Source of the DNA: a cyanobacterium PCC 7702
GTDB taxonomy: Bacteria > Cyanobacteriota > Cyanobacteriia > Cyanobacteriales > Nostocaceae
NCBI GenBank assembly: GCA_000332255.1
Contig: KB235926.1
Span: 3,081,882-3,145,881 of the forward strand
Length of the DNA: 64,000 nt
Direction of reading: 5' to 3'
Below the pieces are notes generated by a model. It was not told the DNA's origin. It worked only from the letters and a program-made list of their open reading frames with translations, and did not search any database. Below are positions 16,301 to 26,490 of the stretch, in pieces (the stretch's first letter is position 1; every line of letters begins with the position of its first letter). The position numbers and the translations under genes were made by a program.

Positions 16301-18937
16301 AACGCTCCTTCATCTTCCTTTGCGTACGTTGTTTACGGAACGTTACTTTGTGGAGTATTAGAAGATATTGAGAGTGGTTATAAATTTGGAAAATTAGGTT
16401 TGAATCTTTTAGATAAGTTCAATGTCAAAGATATTAAACCAAAAATTTTGTTTGTCTTTAATTCAACAATTGCTCATTGGAAAAAAGATGTTAGAGAAGT
16501 TTGCAGAAAATTACAAAAAATTTACTCTACTGCTCTAGAAATGGGAGATTTAGAATATGCTGCCTATGCTCTCATATTTTCTTCTATATATTCCTATTGG
16601 ATGGGAAAAGAACTATCAGAACTGAAAAACGAAACAATAGCTTACAGCAATGCTATTAAAAAAATTAACCAGGAAATATCATTGATCTGGAATGAAATTT
16701 ATCGACAGACTATTTTCAATTTATGTGATGATACAGAAAATCCTTGGCATTTAGTTGGGGAAGCATATGATGAATCAAAAATGTTGCTAATTCAGCAGCA
16801 ATCTAATGATGTAACAGGCCTATTTTATTTATATTTAAATAAGCTACATCTTGCTTATTTATTTCATTTACCTGTAGCAGTTGAATATGCCACGGTTGCA
16901 GAAAAATATATAGCGGGTGGTACAGGACAACTGGTCATCCCTATTTTCTATTTTTATGACTCCTTAGCTTGGCTAGCAGCTTATTCCGAGGTAGAAAAAA
17001 TTCAACAACAGCAGATTTTAGAGAAGGTTAAAGCTAATCAACTGAAGATGCACAGATGGGCAGATAGTGCACCAATGAATTACCTGCATAAATATTATTT
17101 AGTAGAAGCAGAAAAGTATAGAGTTTTACAGCAATATCTGGACGCGATAGATTACTACGATCGCGCCATTTTTATAGCCAAAGAAAACGGATACATTAAT
17201 GAAGAAGCTCTTGCTAACGAACTTGCTGGTAGATTTTATTTAGAATGGGGTAAACAAAAGATAGCCCAAACCTATCTAGTCGACGCTTATTATTGCTATA
17301 TTCGCTGGGGAGCACAAGCTAAAGCAGAAGATTTGAGCAAACGCTACCCAGAACTACTTGCTAGTGTTGTTAAGCAAGAACAAATAGATTGGCAAAGCAG
17401 CGAACAAAGTTACCGTTCCAGCTACACATCTACATTCGCACTATCTAGCAATCAAACTTTTATTGGTTCTCAAAGTAGCATTTCTAACTCTTTAGATTTA
17501 ACAGCAATTATCAAAGCTTCGCAAGCGCTCTCTGGAGAAATTGAAATGGAGCAACTGCTTTCTACCTTAATGAAAGTAGTGATGGAAAATGCAGGAGCTT
17601 CTAAATGTGCTTTAATTTTGAGCGCGGGTGAGAATGCAGGCTTAACTGTCAGTGCTGTTAGTTGTGATTCTAATACCTGTATCTTTCCAAATACAAGCCT
17701 TGAACTCAGCTGTGACGTTCCCATTACTTTGATTAATTACGTGAAGCGTACTAAGGAGATTTCTGTAATCGACGATGCAAGATTAGAACAATTTCTTGCC
17801 AGCGATCGCTATATTGTTGAAAGACAACCCCAAAGTCTTTTGTCCATTCCCATTCTCAATCAAGGCAAATTTTTAGGTATTCTTTACCTAGAAAATAATC
17901 TCACAACTAAAGCATTTACGCCTGAGCGTACAGAATTGTTGAAGGTTATCACCACGCAAGCAGCAATCTCTCTCAAGAATGCTATCCTTTATAAAAACCT
18001 AGAAGAGTACAGCCATACCTTAGAGGAAAAAGTAGAACAAAGGACCCAACAACTCCATCAAAATAATCTACGTTTGCAAGAAGCCATACAGAAATTACAA
18101 AGCGCTCAAACTCAATTGATTCAAAGTGAAAAAATGTCCAGTTTGGGACAAATGGTGGCGGGAATTGCCCATGAAATTAATAATCCCATTAGTTTTATTC
18201 ATGGAAATCTTGCCCATGCCAGAGATTACGTGCAAAACTTGCTAGATTTAATAGCTATTTACCAGCAGGAATATCCCCATCCTACTGCCAAAGTTGTCCA
18301 AAAGACAGAAGAGATCGATCTAAATTTCTTGCAAGAAGATCTACCAAAGCTTTTAGATTCAATGGAGATTGGAACTTCTCGCATCTGCAATATTGTTTTA
18401 GGCTTGCGTAACTTTTCTCGCTTGGACGAAGCGGAGATGAAAGCTGTAGACATTCATGAGGGAATAGACAATACCCTAATGATTCTACAACACCGACTCC
18501 AAGCCAAAGGCGATCGCCCTGAAATTTCTGTTATTAAAGAATACGGACAACTCCCAAAAGTAACTTGCTATGCTGGTCAGTTAAACCAGGTATTTATGAA
18601 CATTCTCAGTAATGCCATCGATGCTTTGGAACAAAAAATACAGCGTTCCCGTAGCGTGCCGGATGGCATATCGCCTTGTATTTGCATTCGTACTGAACTC
18701 ACAGAAAACCAAACTGTCAAAATTCTAATTGCTGATAACGGTATAGGGATGACTGCTGAGGTAAAGCAAAAAATCTTCGATCCTTTTTTTACTACTAAAC
18801 CAGTCGGAAGCGGTACCGGTTTGGGATTATCGATCAGCTATCAAATTATTGTGGAAAAACATAAAGGTCAGTTAAGCTGTAATTCTATCCCGGGAAGCGG
18901 TACGGAGTTTGTGATGGAAATTCCACTGTCAAAGTAG
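13388..18937 (+). CDS. Giant Ser/Thr-His hybrid kinase (HstK family), 1849 aa
   Basis: Domains in order: Ser/Thr kinase (about 14-275; ATP-anchoring Lys43, HKDIKPANIL catalytic loop, DFS in place of DFG); AAA_16 ATPase (Walker A GDPGVGKT near 339, Walker B LVIFLDDLQWAD); a long helical repeat region (about 640-1350); GAF (about 1370-1540); coiled coil; HisKA with His1595 in AHEINNP; and HATPase (N box NILSNAIDA, G1 DNGIGM, G2 GTGLGL). The HstK family is expanded in large-genome cyanobacteria, and members link Ser/Thr and His phosphorylation, some in heterocyst or stress control. The activator signal is unknown. It ends 10 bases from the convergent terpene synthase gene. A repeat-like insert lies in the HATPase region (18640-18670). 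Confidence 0.95.
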   Translation: MKGSLKTNQFLPGYSIIEQIYSGTRTIVYRGIRQQDQKPVIIKTMRSEYPNLHEIAQFRNQYAITKNLNLSGIVKTYSLEHYRNRYAIVMEDFGGISLQQWIEQNRDKTPLNLELFIDIAIQIASILDGLHRHRIIHKDIKPANILIHPSSKEVRIIDFSISSVVPTEAQSLTNLKILEGTLSYISPEQTGRMNRGLDYRTDFYSLGITLFELLTGRLPFPSSDRTELIYCHIAKEPPRANSINPNIPPILSDIIAKLMAKNAEDRYQSASGLKHDLEICKQKYQKTKTIDSFELATKDISDRFLIPEKLYGRHREVETLLAAYQRVTAGKTEVILVTGDPGVGKTAVVNEIHKPILRQRSYFIKGKFDQFQRNIPFSAWLEAFRDLIRQLLSESDKEIEQWKAKILSALGDQAQVIINVIPQLEQIIGQQPPVAELPGIPAENRFNLLFQRFIQVFSNKERPLVIFLDDLQWADTASLRFIELLMNSTDTASFLNTSEQSKETNNSILLIGAYRECEVYQTHPLFLTLNKIEKSGVKINKIELKNLTFKDINTLIADTLRCLDNVVNSLTEIVFAQTKGNPFFTNKFLRNLYKNGLINFNFDRGNWQYNLSEIMKSSFTDDVVEFLASQIKKLPTATQEVLKLAACIGNQFDLKTLATVLAKNGTNTVKDLYPALQEGLITPQSEDDNLVTEIFKTQQEIQLSINDSQFPKYKFVHDRVQQAAYSLISPEQKQRIHLKIGQLLLNEISVLEREDNIFIVVNQLNLAQELITAQVQRDELARMNLLAGRKALASTAYVAAMKYLTTGIKLLTDNCWEKNYELTLALYEAAAKAAYLAGEFEQMKQFVQTVLVKAKTLLDKVKIYEITIQSYGAQNQAKEAIITALKILKELGVELPENPTQSELQKDLTEISLNLADRSIQDLVELPNMKEPQALAAMLILSRVMSLVYQAAPELFPLFACKQVDLSLKYGNAPSSSFAYVVYGTLLCGVLEDIESGYKFGKLGLNLLDKFNVKDIKPKILFVFNSTIAHWKKDVREVCRKLQKIYSTALEMGDLEYAAYALIFSSIYSYWMGKELSELKNETIAYSNAIKKINQEISLIWNEIYRQTIFNLCDDTENPWHLVGEAYDESKMLLIQQQSNDVTGLFYLYLNKLHLAYLFHLPVAVEYATVAEKYIAGGTGQLVIPIFYFYDSLAWLAAYSEVEKIQQQQILEKVKANQLKMHRWADSAPMNYLHKYYLVEAEKYRVLQQYLDAIDYYDRAIFIAKENGYINEEALANELAGRFYLEWGKQKIAQTYLVDAYYCYIRWGAQAKAEDLSKRYPELLASVVKQEQIDWQSSEQSYRSSYTSTFALSSNQTFIGSQSSISNSLDLTAIIKASQALSGEIEMEQLLSTLMKVVMENAGASKCALILSAGENAGLTVSAVSCDSNTCIFPNTSLELSCDVPITLINYVKRTKEISVIDDARLEQFLASDRYIVERQPQSLLSIPILNQGKFLGILYLENNLTTKAFTPERTELLKVITTQAAISLKNAILYKNLEEYSHTLEEKVEQRTQQLHQNNLRLQEAIQKLQSAQTQLIQSEKMSSLGQMVAGIAHEINNPISFIHGNLAHARDYVQNLLDLIAIYQQEYPHPTAKVVQKTEEIDLNFLQEDLPKLLDSMEIGTSRICNIVLGLRNFSRLDEAEMKAVDIHEGIDNTLMILQHRLQAKGDRPEISVIKEYGQLPKVTCYAGQLNQVFMNILSNAIDALEQKIQRSRSVPDGISPCICIRTELTENQTVKILIADNGIGMTAEVKQKIFDPFFTTKPVGSGTGLGLSISYQIIVEKHKGQLSCNSIPGSGTEFVMEIPLSK
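18642..18672. repeat. Repeat-like in-frame insert in the kinase HATPase domain
   Basis: The stretch containing GTTCCCGTAGCGTGCCGGAT followed by GGCATATCGCC encodes RSRSVPDGISP, in the loop just after the N box. It resembles dispersed cyanobacterial repeats of the GCGTAGCGTGCCG...GGCATCGC type that I recall from Nostoc-like genomes. That match is from memory and not checked here. Confidence 0.4.
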
Positions 18938-18947
18938 CTCAAAGCAG

Positions 18948-19934
18948 TTACGCAACCGTCAATTCGGCAACAACCTGACGCTCAAGACTTTCTCTGGAGT
19001 GATAGCGAGCAGTGGTAGAAGACCAATCTAGGTTACCACGTATCCAGGAATGCAATCCGGTTATATATTTTGCCACTTCAGCATCTACCTCTTTTCCAAA
19101 AGAAGGAATTGAAGCTTCTAATTCGAGCAGATTTATAATTTCTCGGTCGTGCATTTCAGCAGCTAACTTGAATGCTTGTTCTAAAGGAATTTGCTGTTGA
19201 TATTGCAGTACCAAAACTAGATTGTGAAAATCACCCTCTGCTATTTCTTTTGGTGCAGAAAAGATATCATTACACCAAGCCAAGATGTTATTTGTCATCA
19301 ATTTTAGTTCTTTGATGATATTATGTTCGCGGACAAAATCAGGAATCGTCAAGTGGTCAATAAATTCAATTAATTCTATGTAAGAATCTCCAGATGCAGA
19401 TAATCTACGCAGTACAATGTAAGTTTCTACATCGGGAATTGCTGATTGTTTTAAGTTAGCTGCTTCTTGGGTACATGCTCGCAGATAATCATTAACAGCG
19501 CTGACAAAATAAGGAAGAGTTCTTGCTCCTTTAGCTTGTAATATTCGTTGTCTTAAATCGTGAAATGCACGCGTACGGGGTATGTCATCACTTCTGAGTT
19601 CTGCTCCATTCAATACTTCTATAAATCTTTGGTGAAGAGCTTTTAGCTTTTCAGGTTGTTTTCCTAATTCTGATGTCTCGCATGTGATATCCCAAGTCAT
19701 TTGCCAACTTAACCAATCATTGGCTATTTTCAGTTCTTCTAGCTCGCAATCGGGATAGCAACCTGCTATCAATAAATAAAATTTTGCTTTCAAAAAGCGC
19801 CGATAGGCAGATTCATCTTCTACTAAATGAAAGCGCGTCACCCATTCAGTAGCGTAGTCTTCCAGAACATTAACATATTTATTTACCCGGGATGGAAATG
19901 GGCAGTATAGTTCAGGTATGAGTGGGGATTTCAT
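18948..19934 (-). CDS. Class I terpene synthase homologue
   Basis: A 328-residue bacterial terpene cyclase-like protein starting PELYCPFPSRVNKYVNV, typical of cyanobacterial sesquiterpene synthases. The second metal motif is intact: NDIFSAPKE (222-230, NDxxSxxKE), and the C-terminal ARY (about 315-317) carries the Arg-Tyr pair. The first, aspartate-rich motif is changed: at the expected place (81-86) the sequence is WDITCE, so only one of the usual paired Asp remains, with Glu at the last position. It may still cyclise farnesyl diphosphate or may be altered in activity. Germacrene-type products are known from Nostoc relatives. No P450 is adjacent. Confidence 0.85.
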   Translation of the reverse strand: MKSPLIPELYCPFPSRVNKYVNVLEDYATEWVTRFHLVEDESAYRRFLKAKFYLLIAGCYPDCELEELKIANDWLSWQMTWDITCETSELGKQPEKLKALHQRFIEVLNGAELRSDDIPRTRAFHDLRQRILQAKGARTLPYFVSAVNDYLRACTQEAANLKQSAIPDVETYIVLRRLSASGDSYIELIEFIDHLTIPDFVREHNIIKELKLMTNNILAWCNDIFSAPKEIAEGDFHNLVLVLQYQQQIPLEQAFKLAAEMHDREIINLLELEASIPSFGKEVDAEVAKYITGLHSWIRGNLDWSSTTARYHSRESLERQVVAELTVA

Positions 19935-20346
19935 AAATTAAGTACCTTTTGTGTCCAAAAAGCGCGATAAATCTTCTGCGGGACTCCGGTTAATATAGTT
20001 CTGCATAATCATCGGAACCCAGACATATTTCAACTAAATGAAAATTGTTGTAATTTTTGTAAAAAAATAATACGAATTTTACATTTGCGTGAAGATATAT
20101 AAACTTTAGAGGTCGTTAAAGAGTATATTTTTATTTTTTTTTTATATTCCAGAGAGTTTTCCTGGATTTATGGGTTTTCTTTAGTATTTATAAAAACAAA
20201 GTTATAAAAATAACACTTAATCACAGCGGCATAAAATATGTTATCTTATCTTCTGAGTCTTGCTGTCAATAACATAAAGTACTATAATATACATTCTATT
20301 TCCTCTAATATACTGATTAGTTATGGTTTCTTGATAATTTCTTGCC
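19935..20346. other. AT-rich spacer upstream of the terpene synthase
   Basis: Strongly AT-rich, with poly-T near 20130-20145. It must carry the terpene synthase promoter on the minus strand. I recognise no RNA gene or defined operator. Confidence 0.4.
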
Positions 20347-20493
20347 TTGAAGTGTGCTAGTTATCAGTTTGAGCAAGAAAAAGGAAAGCAATATCTAGTG
20401 TACGAAATATTACTTTGGAGAAAAGATATTCCAAAAGAGAGATTGACAATAGAGGAGCGATTGCAAGAATTTTACCGAGCTAAAAACGCCTGA
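20347..20493 (+). pseudogene. Short ORF, probable gene remnant
   Basis: From a TTG at 20347 to the TGA at 20491-20493 an open frame of 48 residues has strikingly protein-like composition, ending ...IEERLQEFYRAKNA. No ribosome binding site is visible and a TAA lies just upstream, so it looks like the 3' end of a truncated gene. The stop lies inside the ndhB terminator hairpin. I do not recognise the family. Confidence 0.3.
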
Positions 20494-20510
20494 CATTAAA
20501 ATCAGGCGTC
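20481..20510 (-). terminator. ndhB terminator
   Basis: Read on the minus strand, ACGCCTGA, an 8-base loop and TCAGGCGT form a perfect 8-bp stem followed by TTTTTAGC. It lies 37 bases after the ndhB stop. Confidence 0.9.
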
Positions 20511-20546
20511 TCGACGGTATGAGTTTGAGTTGTCGTGCAAACAAAC

Positions 20547-22109
20547 TTACAATTTTTCAGGTGGCTTTAAAACTGCGGCAGTCACTCGGGTATTTTCAAC
20601 CACTTTGGCTTGCAAAATGGAAGTATGAGTGACGGAATCGTTAGCCAGAGTAAATAGAGGGTTCGATAAAATTCCAGCGATCGCAGTGGCGATTAAAGTT
20701 GTTACCAAACCCACCTGCAAGGGTCTAAATCCAGGTAAATTCCAACGCACTTCTGGATAATTTTTAACAGCATCGGACATCTCCTGAGGTTCCTTGACCA
20801 CCATCATTTTGACTACACGAATGTAGTAATAGATGGAGACAACACTAGTAACGAGTCCTAGTAATACCAAACCATAAAGACCTGCTTGCCAACCTGCCCA
20901 GAACAGGTAAATTTTGCCGAAAAATCCAGCTAGAGGCGGAATACCTCCCAAAGAAAGCAGGGAAATACTTAATCCCAGTGTTAGCAGCGGATCTTTTTGA
21001 TATAAACCAGAATATTCGGCAATTTGATCGGTTCCTGTGCGCAAGGAGAAGAGAATAACGCAGGTAAAACCGCACAAGTTCATAAACAGGTAAACCAACA
21101 GGTAAAATATCATGCTGGCATATCCGGCTTGGGTATCGGCAATCAAACCAATCATTACGAAGCCAGCTTGAGCAATGGATGAATAAGCTAGCATACGTTT
21201 CATACTGGTTTGGGCTAGGGCAACTACGTTACCCAAAATCATGCTCAATACTGCCAAAGCAGTAAAAATAAACTTCCATTCCGGAGCAACCAAAGGGAAA
21301 ACAGTTGTCAGCAAGCGGATAGCAAGAGCAAATCCTGCAGCTTTAGAACCAACTGATAAAAAGGCGATCACTGGGGTGGGTGCGCCTTCGTAAACGTCTG
21401 GTGTCCACTGGTGAAATGGTGCGGCGGAGATTTTAAAGCCCACGCCCGCGATCGCGAATACTAGAGCAATTACCACACCCAAAGATTGAGCGAGATTTGC
21501 TGTAGTTATACCATTGGCGATCGCGCTTAGTTCTGTTTGTCCGCCAGACAAACCGTAGAGTAAGGAAACACCGTACAAAAATACCGCCGTACTTGCAGCG
21601 CCAACCAACAGGTATTTCAGCGCTGCTTCATTGGAACGAGGGTCACGCTTGGTATAACCTGTGAGTAAATAAGAGCTAATACTTAGGGTCTCGAGAGAGA
21701 TGAAAATCATCACTAGCTCGCTTGCCCCTGATAAGAACATCCCTCCCAGGGTAGCAGTCAGCAAAATCGCTATGAATTCTGCTAAAGCAGTGCCACTTTG
21801 TTCCACATAGCGGATGGACATCAAAATCGTGATGGCGGCAGATAAAGCCACAATACCCCGAAACACGATGCTGAGGTCGTCACTGTTAAAGGCACCAGCA
21901 AGAAATAGGGGATTTGAATTATCCCATTGCAAACACAGGGCGGCGATCGCAGCTAACAAACCCGCGATCGCAAAATATCCAATCCAGCGAGAGGAATTCC
22001 GCCCCCAAATCAAGTCCACAATCAAAACCCCTAACAGGGTAGCTACCACTATTCCCTCTGGCAATATCGTTCCAGCGTTCAACTGGGATGCAACATTAGC
22101 AAAATCCAT
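20547..22109 (-). CDS. ndhB: NAD(P)H-quinone oxidoreductase subunit 2
   Basis: Core antiporter-like membrane subunit of the photosynthetic NDH-1 complex, used in respiration, cyclic electron flow around PSI and CO2 uptake. 520 residues, around 14 transmembrane helices. It has family blocks [54 protein letters not shown] and [20 protein letters not shown]. The conserved Glu of ETLSIS and the Lys residues in the middle helices are the proton-path positions of this family. Single gene with its own terminator. Confidence 0.98.
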   Translation of the reverse strand: MDFANVASQLNAGTILPEGIVVATLLGVLIVDLIWGRNSSRWIGYFAIAGLLAAIAALCLQWDNSNPLFLAGAFNSDDLSIVFRGIVALSAAITILMSIRYVEQSGTALAEFIAILLTATLGGMFLSGASELVMIFISLETLSISSYLLTGYTKRDPRSNEAALKYLLVGAASTAVFLYGVSLLYGLSGGQTELSAIANGITTANLAQSLGVVIALVFAIAGVGFKISAAPFHQWTPDVYEGAPTPVIAFLSVGSKAAGFALAIRLLTTVFPLVAPEWKFIFTALAVLSMILGNVVALAQTSMKRMLAYSSIAQAGFVMIGLIADTQAGYASMIFYLLVYLFMNLCGFTCVILFSLRTGTDQIAEYSGLYQKDPLLTLGLSISLLSLGGIPPLAGFFGKIYLFWAGWQAGLYGLVLLGLVTSVVSIYYYIRVVKMMVVKEPQEMSDAVKNYPEVRWNLPGFRPLQVGLVTTLIATAIAGILSNPLFTLANDSVTHTSILQAKVVENTRVTAAVLKPPEKL

Positions 22110-22233
22110 GAGCTGTATAGGTTTTGGCTATTAGACACAAAAGGGCCAACTGTGTTCATTCTATTGTGTTTTTTACTCAAGTTTAGTCAAACTGTCTGGA
22201 AAGACTGGTCAAACGAAAACTTTGATATATAAA

Positions 22234-22265
22234 TAAACAGTTCAGTAGATTACCGAACTGTTTGT
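22234..22265 (-). terminator. Terminator after the first RRM gene
   Basis: On the minus strand AAACAGTTC and GAACTGTTT form a 9-bp stem around an 11-base loop, followed by ATTTATATAT. It lies between the RRM gene and ndhB and separates the two transcripts. Confidence 0.75.
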
Positions 22266-22316
22266 TGCCTACATTTATGCTTTGGCGCTAGAAAGAATTT
22301 ATTTTCTTTTCAAAAT

Positions 22317-22631
22317 TTAATAATTTCTGGAGTATCCGCTGCTGTTACTTTTGCTCCAACTATTCCCGCCAGAGCGACCGCTTCTTTCCTCCCGTGGTCT
22401 TGCTTTGTTAACTTTCATGACACGGCCCATCCATTCTGCACCGTCTAAAGCTTGAATGGCGGAATTTTCTGAGGCTTCTGATTCCATTTCTACAAAACCA
22501 AAGCCTCGCGAGCGACCTGTTTCCCTATCCATGGGAAGTTGAACTCGCTTTACCGTGCCATACTCGGAAAATACCTTATTGAGGTCTTCTTGGGTAACTT
22601 TGTAGGATAGGTTGCCCACGTAAATCGACAT
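22317..22631 (-). CDS. RRM-domain RNA-binding protein (cyanobacterial Rbp type)
   Basis: A 104-residue single RRM protein. RNP2 is IYVGNLSY at the start and RNP1 is RGFGFVEM (about 43-50). A Gly/Ser/Arg/Asn-rich tail ends in SGYSRNY. Cyanobacterial Rbp proteins bind mRNA, several are cold-induced, and some help place photosynthetic mRNAs at the thylakoid. The Gly-rich tail is the type seen in the cold-regulated class. A long AT-rich upstream region suggests a leader-controlled gene. A second RRM gene lies at 48594-48869. Confidence 0.95.
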   Translation of the reverse strand: MSIYVGNLSYKVTQEDLNKVFSEYGTVKRVQLPMDRETGRSRGFGFVEMESEASENSAIQALDGAEWMGRVMKVNKARPREERSGRSGGNSWSKSNSSGYSRNY

Positions 22632-23809
22632 TAATCTCTCCAGAATTTAGCTATGCATATGCAGAGACGTTAATCCGGAGAGCCACTTGCAATCTTTGAC
22701 AGAAACACGAAAACAAGAACACTACCACCGAACTACCTCTCCATGCCCATCTTAGCACAATTTTTATTTGGCAAGGTTTGCATTGTTAAAATTTTTATTT
22801 TTGTATTGATTTTTACGATTTTTTCTTTTTAGTTTTGTCTTGAGGCGCTTTTTAGGAAGGATTACTCAACTGCGACACAACTCCAGACATCTGTCTCCAG
22901 AGGTATTTTACAGCCAAAACGGATGGCAAAACAAGGCCAGCAAGACTAAATGTGTTTAATTTGTAGAAAAGATTCTATTAATCTGGGTTGAAACTGCAAA
23001 AATTATTCCGATCTCCTAGCCTTTATTTGTTAACTGGAAGAATTATAGATAACAACCTAATCAAAAAATAGATTTTTGTAAATTGATGGTCTTACCTTTT
23101 TGTTTGCCTTTCCCTAACTTTTGTTCGTTCGTCTCCTGCCAAACAGAAAAATCTCCTTGTATTCCCTACAAACAAGCCCAAATGGAGAGTGAAGGTGCCA
23201 TTTTCTGGGCGTATGATTTTGCTTTTTATCTCTGGTAAGCTACGTTGGTGTCCAAAACGTTCGTTGTTGTCTTTTGCTGCAGCCTGTTGTTGAAAAACTT
23301 ATAGTGCAATTGCGGCAGGCAGAAAACCAAAAGCAAAAAAGTTCTAGAGAACTGCTGGTGCACAAGAAGATTGTGATGGTGGTTTTCTATCCCAGTACAG
23401 TTAGCTGTAGCGCGATCGCCTCATTACCGGGTGAGTGCACTACTGCAAAAGACTTTGCCAACTCAGATAATAGAGATTGTCCCAACCACGGTGAGACAGG
23501 CGATGCTTGTCGCCGGTTTGGGAACTAGTAGTGTATTTTCAAATGTTGTTGTTGCAGTCGCCAATTATGTTCGAGATCAGTTAAAGATTGAAATAACTGG
23601 GACTTGTTCGTAGCTTTGCTTTCCCTATCCTTCGGGAAACTAAGGCAGCACAAGCGACAGCAATTAGCTAGCTAGTTAGCTGGGCGCCGCAGTTCGAGAA
23701 AATTCCACAGGCGGACAGTTGATGTGAAATGAAATAATCTTTTACATCTAGCCTTCTACGATCGCAATTTAACTGTTTAGCCTCACAGCTATATTTTTTT
23801 GAAATTTCC
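22632..23809. other. 1.18-kb spacer between the RRM gene and topA
   Basis: It holds the divergent promoters of the RRM gene and topA. Two short plus-strand frames (23274-23528 and 23431-23613) overlap each other. The second, with VRQAMLVAGLGTSSVFSNVV, has a somewhat protein-like stretch but no start signal and could be gene debris. A small hairpin TTTCCC/GGGAAA lies at 23620-23639. I see no convincing gene or RNA. Confidence 0.4.
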
Positions 23810-26482
23810 ATGTCAACTCTCGTCATCGTCGAATCTCCGACTAAAGCTCGTACCATTCGCAATTACCTACCAAGAAGCTATCGAGTAGAAGCTTCTATGG
23901 GTCACGTGCGTGACTTACCGCAGTCAGCTAGTGAAATTCCCGCCGCCGTGAAAGGGGAAAAATGGGCGCAGCTTGGGGTAAATGTAGACGCCGACTTTGA
24001 ACCACTGTATGTCGTTCCCAAAGACAAGAAAAAAGTTGTCACCCAGCTTAAAGAAGCCTTGAAAGACGCTTCGGAACTAATTTTGGCAACCGACGAAGAT
24101 CGGGAAGGTGAAAGCATTAGCTGGCATTTATACCAGTTGCTGAAACCAAAAGTACCGACCAAGCGGATGGTGTTTCACGAAATTACCCAAGAAGCCATTA
24201 CAAAAGCTTTACAAAACTGCCGCGACATAGACGAGCAGTTAGTTCGGGCTCAAGAAACGCGGAGAATTCTAGATCGGTTGGTAGGCTACACCCTCTCTCC
24301 CTTGTTATGGAAAAAAATTGCCCGGGGATTGTCCGCGGGACGAGTGCAGTCAGTAGCAGTACGACTGTTGGTCAACCGCGAACGGGAACGTCGTGCTTTC
24401 AAGGAAGCAACATACTGGGATTTAAAGGCAACTTTGACCCCCCCAAGCACGGAAAGCAAAAAAGACCAGTTTGTTGCCCAGCTGGTGACTCTGGCGGGAA
24501 CGAGATTAGCAACAGGTAGCGATTTTGACCCCAAAACCGGCAAAATAGCTGCAAGTCGCAAGGTTGTGCTGCTCGATCGAACTGCAGCAGAAGCACTCAA
24601 AGAACGCCTGAGCGGAAAACCTTGGACGGTTACAGACATAGAAGAACGCCCGCTGACCCGCAAACCCGCAGCGCCATTTACCACTTCTACCCTGCAACAG
24701 GAAGCCAACCGCAAACTGCGCCTGTCAGCACGAGACACCATGCGGATTGCCCAAAATTTGTATGAGCAGGGATATATTACCTACATGCGCACAGACTCGG
24801 TACACCTATCGGAACAAGCGATCGCTGCTGCTCGCAGTTGCGTAGAACAACTGTACGGCAAGCAATACCTCAGTCCCCAGCCCCGACAATACACCACGAA
24901 ATCTAAAGGCGCCCAGGAAGCCCACGAAGCAATTCGTCCTGCAGGCAGTACCTTTCGCACTCCCCAAGAAACAGGTTTAAGCGGTCGGGAATTACAACTT
25001 TACGATTTGATCTGGAAGCGTACCATCGCCTCCCAAATGGCCGACTCCCGTCAAACCCAAATCACCGTGCAACTACAAGTGGAAGATGCTGGATTTAAAG
25101 CTTCTGGAAAACGCATCGATTTTCCCGGTTATTTGCGCGCTTACGTCGAAGGTTCCGACGATCCAGAAGCAGCACTAGAAGACCAAGAAATTATCTTACC
25201 CGACCTGAAAGTGGGAGATCGCCCCAACTGTATCCAACTGGAAGTACTGGGACACCAAACCCAACCTCCAGCTCGATACACCGAAGCAACTTTGGTTAAA
25301 ACTTTAGAAAGTGAAGGTATTGGACGTCCCAGTACTTACGCCAGTATTATCGGCACAATCCTCGATAAAGGTTATGCCCAATTGGTAAACAATACCCTTG
25401 TACCCACTTTTACCGCCTTTGCCGTTACCGATTTACTAGAAAAATACTTTCCCGATATTGTCGATCCGAGTTTTACTTCCAAAATGGAGCAAACTCTTGA
25501 TGATATTGCCACAGGTGAAGCTGAGTGGCTACCTTACCTGCGGGAATTTTATTTAGGAGAAAAAGGCCTAGAACCCCAAGTAAGGGAAAAGGAAGATTTA
25601 ATCGATCCCAATCAAGCTCGGACAGTAGAGTTAGAAAATCTAGGCGCAAAAGTCCGGATCGGTAAATTTGGCCCCTACATCGAAGTTGAAAATGGTAACA
25701 ACGTCGTCACAGCATCAATCCCCAAAGACCTTACTCCTGCTGACCTAGACCCCCAAAAAGTAGAAATCTTACTGCGACAAAAAACCTCCGGTCCAGAAGA
25801 AATTGGTCGCCACCCGGAAACGGGCGAACCTATTTACGTACTTATTGGCCGCTACGGGCCCTACATCCAATTGGGCGACAAGTCCGACGACAACCCCAAA
25901 CCCAAACAAGTGTCCTTACCAAAAGAAGTAAAACCCGAAGATGTAACCTTAGAAATGGCTGTGGGCCTTTTGTCCCTTCCCCGGACTCTCGGTACCCATC
26001 CGGAAACAGGTGCAACAATTCAAGCTAATTTAGGACCCTATGGACCTTACATTGTTCATAACACCAAGCAAGGAAAAGATTATCGTTCCTTGAAAGCAGG
26101 TGACGATGTGCTGACTGTTTCTTTAGAACGAGCGTTAGAGTTATTGTCTGAACCGAAAAAAGCACGCAGTAACAACGGTAGGTCTAAAGCTGCTCTGCGA
26201 GAACTGGGATCCCACCCAGAAGATGGAGAACCAGTGAATATTTACAACGGTCCTTACGGACCTTACATCAAGCACGGTAAAATCAATGCTCGCATTCCAG
26301 AAGGCGTTTCCGCAGAAGAGGTAAATTTAGATACGGCTTTGCAACTGCTAGCAACCAAAGCATCGAGCGAATCTACTCGCAAAACAACTAAATCGACTAA
26401 ATCGACGACTAAGTCCACAACTAGCTCTGGCGCCAAGTCAAAATCAAAGTCGTCAACAACTGCTGCCAAAAAAACTAGTTAA
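23810..26482 (+). CDS. topA: DNA topoisomerase I
   Basis: Type IA topoisomerase that relaxes negative supercoils. 890 residues: Toprim domain from the N-terminus ([14 protein letters not shown]; acidic ATDEDREGE), then the gate domains with the catalytic Tyr at about 325 in [11 protein letters not shown]. At the C-terminus are four short repeats with a GPYI core ([34 protein letters not shown]) in place of zinc fingers; no CxxC pairs are present. The last 40 residues are a Lys/Ser/Thr-rich tail ([10 protein letters not shown]) that should bind DNA non-specifically. Zinc-free C-terminal repeats are usual for cyanobacterial TopA. Confidence 0.98.
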   Translation: MSTLVIVESPTKARTIRNYLPRSYRVEASMGHVRDLPQSASEIPAAVKGEKWAQLGVNVDADFEPLYVVPKDKKKVVTQLKEALKDASELILATDEDREGESISWHLYQLLKPKVPTKRMVFHEITQEAITKALQNCRDIDEQLVRAQETRRILDRLVGYTLSPLLWKKIARGLSAGRVQSVAVRLLVNRERERRAFKEATYWDLKATLTPPSTESKKDQFVAQLVTLAGTRLATGSDFDPKTGKIAASRKVVLLDRTAAEALKERLSGKPWTVTDIEERPLTRKPAAPFTTSTLQQEANRKLRLSARDTMRIAQNLYEQGYITYMRTDSVHLSEQAIAAARSCVEQLYGKQYLSPQPRQYTTKSKGAQEAHEAIRPAGSTFRTPQETGLSGRELQLYDLIWKRTIASQMADSRQTQITVQLQVEDAGFKASGKRIDFPGYLRAYVEGSDDPEAALEDQEIILPDLKVGDRPNCIQLEVLGHQTQPPARYTEATLVKTLESEGIGRPSTYASIIGTILDKGYAQLVNNTLVPTFTAFAVTDLLEKYFPDIVDPSFTSKMEQTLDDIATGEAEWLPYLREFYLGEKGLEPQVREKEDLIDPNQARTVELENLGAKVRIGKFGPYIEVENGNNVVTASIPKDLTPADLDPQKVEILLRQKTSGPEEIGRHPETGEPIYVLIGRYGPYIQLGDKSDDNPKPKQVSLPKEVKPEDVTLEMAVGLLSLPRTLGTHPETGATIQANLGPYGPYIVHNTKQGKDYRSLKAGDDVLTVSLERALELLSEPKKARSNNGRSKAALRELGSHPEDGEPVNIYNGPYGPYIKHGKINARIPEGVSAEEVNLDTALQLLATKASSESTRKTTKSTKSTTKSTTSSGAKSKSKSSTTAAKKTS

Positions 26483-26490
26483 ACTCCTAG

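Noticed and set aside
23431-23613. 60-codon frame before topA as a gene
   Set aside because: Overlaps another open frame, lacks a ribosome binding site, and shows only a short protein-like stretch.
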